In this document: positions 61,451 through 64,000 of the stretch, piece by piece | Layout of the letters: each line of letters starts with the position of its first letter | How positions within the stretch are numbered: position 1 is the first letter of the stretch | Origin: Bacillota bacterium | Lineage (GTDB): Bacteria > Bacillota > Clostridia > Christensenellales > Aristaeellaceae | Assembly: GCA_023436585.1 (NCBI GenBank) | Contig: JAEZIN010000028.1 | Span: 496,001 to 560,000, forward strand | DNA length: 64,000 nt | Direction: 5' to 3' | Translations under genes and position numbers: made by a program | The notes under the pieces: model-generated | What the model was told of the DNA's origin: nothing | Database searches by the model: none | What the model saw: only the letters and a program-made list of their open reading frames with translations

Positions 61451-62251
61451 ATGAAGCATATCTATGAAACCCATCTGCACACCAGCCAGTCCAGCGCCTG
61501 CGGCCAATCCCGCGGCAGGGATTACATTCGTCGCTACCAGGACCTTGGCTATTCGGGCATTATCGTCACAGACCATTTCTTCGGGGGCAATACGGCCGTG
61601 CCCCGCCATCTCCCCTGGCGGGAGCGCATCCATCTGTTCTGCAAGGGGTATGAGGATGCCTGGGAAGCGGGGGAGAAGGCTGGTTTTTCCGTCTTCTTCG
61701 GCTGGGAACAGCATTATGACGGGGATGAGTACCTGATCTACGGCCTGAACAAGCAGTGGCTACTGGACCATCCCGAGGCGGAGCGATGGACCCGCAAGGA
61801 ACAGTTTGAAGCTGTGCACGATGCGGGCGGCTGCGTGGTGCAGGCCCATCCCTTCAGGGACAGGGATTACATATCCGCCGTTCGCCTCTCCACCGGCTGC
61901 GTGGACGCCGTGGAAGCTTACAACGCCGCCAACCGGCCCGAAAACGATATGATGGCCGTGCGCTACGCGCAGAACCTGGGCCTGCCCATGACGGCGGGCT
62001 CAGACATCCACCACATCCAACAATGGCCGGACGGGCACATGATGGGCGTTGTTTTTGACAGGCCTCTTTTATCCATACAGGATTATGTAAAGGCCATCCG
62101 GGATAAATCGCCTTTTGGTGTTCGCGTGCCCTCAGGGCGCGGTGCATGGCGGGAGGGGATCAATATCCTTTTGCCTGTGGAGATCAGGGACAAGTCGGAT
62201 AGGGCTATCCGCCGTGATGTGTGGGATTTGCTTGCGCGGCCCGATATCTGA
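61451..62251 (+). CDS. PHP-domain phosphoesterase
   Basis: A 266-residue PHP protein with metal ligands in ETHLHTSQSSACG, IVTDHFFGG, QAHPFRD and GSDIHH. PHP proteins hydrolyse phosphoesters such as nucleotides, histidinol phosphate or DNA ends; the substrate here is unknown. It stands 40 bases after the DNA glycosylase gene, so they may be cotranscribed. The ribosome site before ATG 61451 is weak (GGGGGC). Confidence 0.88.
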   Translation: MKHIYETHLHTSQSSACGQSRGRDYIRRYQDLGYSGIIVTDHFFGGNTAVPRHLPWRERIHLFCKGYEDAWEAGEKAGFSVFFGWEQHYDGDEYLIYGLNKQWLLDHPEAERWTRKEQFEAVHDAGGCVVQAHPFRDRDYISAVRLSTGCVDAVEAYNAANRPENDMMAVRYAQNLGLPMTAGSDIHHIQQWPDGHMMGVVFDRPLLSIQDYVKAIRDKSPFGVRVPSGRGAWREGINILLPVEIRDKSDRAIRRDVWDLLARPDI

Positions 62252-62294
62252 TGCGCATAAGTCTCATTACCATTAAATAAGGCGAAAAAAGCTG

Positions 62295-62323
62295 TTGATA
62301 ATGCGCTCCGTTTGTATTATCAT
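62295..62323 (+). promoter_or_regulatory. Promoter of the second LacI gene
   Basis: TTGATA (62295-62300) and TATCAT (62318-62323) are 17 bases apart, about 105 bases before the start codon. Confidence 0.65.
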
Positions 62324-62395
62324 AGATACGCAAATGAGTTCCGCAACAAATCCGCTGTACATGCCGCTTACGGGCGGCATTTCAAAGATCGTTCA

Positions 62396-62409
62396 TGAAA
62401 TCGATTACA
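62396..62409. promoter_or_regulatory. LacI-type operator-like site
   Basis: TGAAATCGATTACA shares the AnTCGATTACA-like core with sites at 52197 and 63553. It lies 20 bases before the LacI start codon and could give autoregulation. Confidence 0.5.
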
Positions 62410-62428
62410 AACGGAAGGAGAGGCTGCC

Positions 62429-63424
62429 ATGGCACTGTCCACCAAGGAAATTGCCAAGCTCGCGGGCGTGTCGGATGCGACGGTATCCCGCGTGATCAAC
62501 AATCATCCCAGCGTCGCGCCCGATACAAGATCGCGGGTGGAAGCGGTGATCAACCAGTACGGATTCATGCGCAACATGGTAGCCAGGGGCCTAAGACGCC
62601 AGCAGTCCGATATCATCGGCGTCATCATCCCCGACGTCACCAACGAGTTTTTTGCCCGCATTGTACTTTCGGTACAGGATGCGCTTTTGAACCACGGATA
62701 TCTGGTGGTCATGTGCAACATCAAGGAAAACGACACGCTGGAGGAAGCATCGCTAAAGATGCTCAAAGCTCAAAGCATCGCGGGGCTGATTTATATTTCC
62801 GGGCGCTCCGGCGGGGCCATGGCGCCGCTGAACGATGTGCCCACCATATACATCGACCGTGACCCTGTAAGCGCATTGCAGACCAATGCGGCGCTGATTA
62901 CCTCCGACAATAGGGAGGGGGGCCGCCTGGCTGCCAGGGAGCTGATTTCAAAGGGATGCAAAAGGCTGGCCATCCTTACCGACAGGCGAAAGGTCTCCAC
63001 CTATACTGACCGTTACGAGGGCTGGCGGGAAACGATTTTGTCCTCCGGGCTGCCCGTGGACCCCGGGCTTGTTTTGAAACTTGATGAGATTACCTTCGAC
63101 CAGGCCCAAAGCCAGGTGTCCGCCCTGGTGGCCTCGGGACAGCCGTTTGACGGGCTGTTCTGCGCCAACGATACCGTGGCGGTTGGCGCGCTGACGGCGC
63201 TGCACCGGCTGGGCGTCAGTGTGCCCAATAAGGTCAAAGTGGTGGGGTTTGACGATACGTCCATCGCCCAGCAATGCGCCAAGCCCCTGACCACCATCCG
63301 GCAGCGCACCGACGAAATGGGCAGGATGGCCGTAAACGTGCTCCTGGACCTTATGCACGGCGGAAAAGCCAAAACTCACCAGCATATTTTGCCGGTGGAA
63401 ATCGTGCGCAGGACGACGACATAA
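62429..63424 (+). CDS. LacI-family regulator of the following sugar ABC transporter
   Basis: A 331-residue LacI/RbsR-type repressor with helix-turn-helix STKEIAKLAGVSDATVSRVINNHPSV at 4-29 and a sugar-binding core to the end. AGGAG precedes ATG 62429. An operator-like site lies before it and a stronger one (63553-63566) overlaps the promoter of the RbsA-type gene downstream. So it probably represses that transporter and itself until its sugar binds. Confidence 0.92.
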   Translation: MALSTKEIAKLAGVSDATVSRVINNHPSVAPDTRSRVEAVINQYGFMRNMVARGLRRQQSDIIGVIIPDVTNEFFARIVLSVQDALLNHGYLVVMCNIKENDTLEEASLKMLKAQSIAGLIYISGRSGGAMAPLNDVPTIYIDRDPVSALQTNAALITSDNREGGRLAARELISKGCKRLAILTDRRKVSTYTDRYEGWRETILSSGLPVDPGLVLKLDEITFDQAQSQVSALVASGQPFDGLFCANDTVAVGALTALHRLGVSVPNKVKVVGFDDTSIAQQCAKPLTTIRQRTDEMGRMAVNVLLDLMHGGKAKTHQHILPVEIVRRTTT

Positions 63425-63524
63425 GCTTAAGCCTGATACTGTATTGCGGGCTTTATGCATACATAATGTATAGTATAGTGCTGTAAAGGCACGCCAATTG
63501 TCAAAAGATCACATACGGCGTATA

Positions 63525-63553
63525 TTGACAATGTTGGTTTGTTCCGCTATTAT
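63525..63553 (+). promoter_or_regulatory. Promoter of the RbsA-type transporter operon
   Basis: TTGACA (63525-63530) and TATTAT (63548-63553) are 17 bases apart, about 96 bases before the start codon. Confidence 0.8.
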
Positions 63554-63566
63554 GTATTCGATTACA
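63553..63566. promoter_or_regulatory. LacI-type operator on the RbsA-type promoter
   Basis: TGTATTCGATTACA begins at the last base of the -10 box and covers the transcription start, an ideal repression site for the LacI protein encoded just upstream. Confidence 0.68.
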
Positions 63567-63649
63567 TCGTGCAAATTGTTCAAAATACAGCGACATGTTT
63601 GTGAGGGCAAACGGTGGAGCACACACCATAAGGCCTTCGCGGAGGATGA

Positions 63650-64000
63650 ATGGGCAGCGAGATTCTGAAATTGAGGGGCATCGTCAAGCGGTTTCCCGGC
63701 GTGACAGCTCTCTCCGGCGTTGATTTGAACGTCTACGAGGGCGAGGTCATGGCTTTGCTGGGCGAAAACGGCGCCGGCAAGAGCACGCTGATGAAGGTGC
63801 TTACGGGCGTTCACCAGCGGGACGAGGGTACCATCACCTTCAAGGACCGGGTTGTGGCGTATCAAAACGCGCGCCAGGCGCAGGACGATGGTCTGGCCAT
63901 CATCCACCAGGAGCTGAACCTGATCCCCAAAATGAAGATATACGAAAATATTTTCCTGGGCCGGGAGCTTCGCAAAAAGTCCGGCACCATCGATATACGC
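63650..64000 (+). CDS. Sugar ABC transporter ATP-binding protein, RbsA type (partial)
   Basis: The first 117 residues of a CUT2 ATPase: EILKLRGIVKRFPGVTALSGVDL, Walker A GENGAGKST and the Q-loop region IIHQELNLIPKMKIYENIFLGREL. The reading continues past the window end. GGAGG lies 4 bases before ATG 63650. It is likely the first gene of a second monosaccharide importer (after chvE-mmsAB), controlled by the LacI gene upstream. Confidence 0.93.
   Translation, partial: MGSEILKLRGIVKRFPGVTALSGVDLNVYEGEVMALLGENGAGKSTLMKVLTGVHQRDEGTITFKDRVVAYQNARQAQDDGLAIIHQELNLIPKMKIYENIFLGRELRKKSGTIDIR

Noticed and set aside
1..64000. tRNA, rRNA, CRISPR arrays, insertion sequences or phage genes
   Set aside because: No cloverleaf-like CCA-ended genes, rRNA segments, regularly spaced repeats, transposases or integrases were seen by eye in any intergenic region.

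Overview
The window looks like a chromosomal segment of an anaerobic Clostridia-class Firmicute. The evidence is strong AGGAGG-type ribosome sites, vegetative TTGACA/TATAAT promoters, AraC/LacI/PadR/TetR one-component regulation, EFR1 ferredoxin, a MoxR-DUF58 cluster, CUT1 sugar importers without their own ATPase, and GC content that looks to be in the mid-50s by eye. The order Christensenellales or a relative is my guess from the style of the secreted proteins, not something shown here. I see no rRNA, tRNA, CRISPR array, transposase or phage gene.

Layout. 0-5 kb: a ChvE/MmsAB-type monosaccharide ABC importer with a regulated leader, then a small secreted protein. 5-10 kb: a complete cyanophycin operon on the minus strand (iadA-cphB-cphA). 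10-13 kb: an FAD/Rieske oxidoreductase and an AraC/GyrI-like regulator. 13-17 kb: a minus-strand repair and resistance operon holding arr, two Tag-type 3-methyladenine glycosylases (one fused to a nucleotidyltransferase), a TPR-like protein, a CPBP protease and a frameshifted DinB-like gene. 17-23 kb: two GT2 glycosyltransferases, thymidine kinase, a Gfo/Idh/MocA oxidoreductase and an iron-type alcohol dehydrogenase. 23-29 kb: a secreted SH3 protein and a MoxR-DUF58-DUF4129 operon ending in two metallo-beta-lactamase-fold genes. 29-34 kb: xylulokinase, a double GNAT protein and an AT-richer pair of unknown genes.

34-43 kb is a carbohydrate-use locus: an AraC regulator divergent from an SBP, two permeases, GH127 and GH31. 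43-51 kb: an aldo/keto reductase with ferredoxin-like clusters, a PadR-controlled drug-type ABC transporter with a HAAS-like/pentapeptide-repeat protein, a GGDEF/HD-GYP signalling protein and a TetR/EFR1 pair with tandem operators. 51-60 kb is a second polysaccharide locus: a LacI regulator divergent from an SBP, two permeases, a heparinase II/III-like lyase, a DUF2264 protein and a GH88 unsaturated glucuronyl hydrolase. This reads as a lyase pathway for a uronate polysaccharide. 60-64 kb: an OGG/AlkA-type glycosylase, a PHP phosphoesterase and a LacI regulator followed by a RbsA-type ATPase cut by the window end.

The genome region is that of a glycan forager with several regulator-transporter-enzyme modules, a nitrogen-storage polymer operon and a compact DNA alkylation/antibiotic protection operon. 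All assignments come from reading motifs and context; no database search was run.
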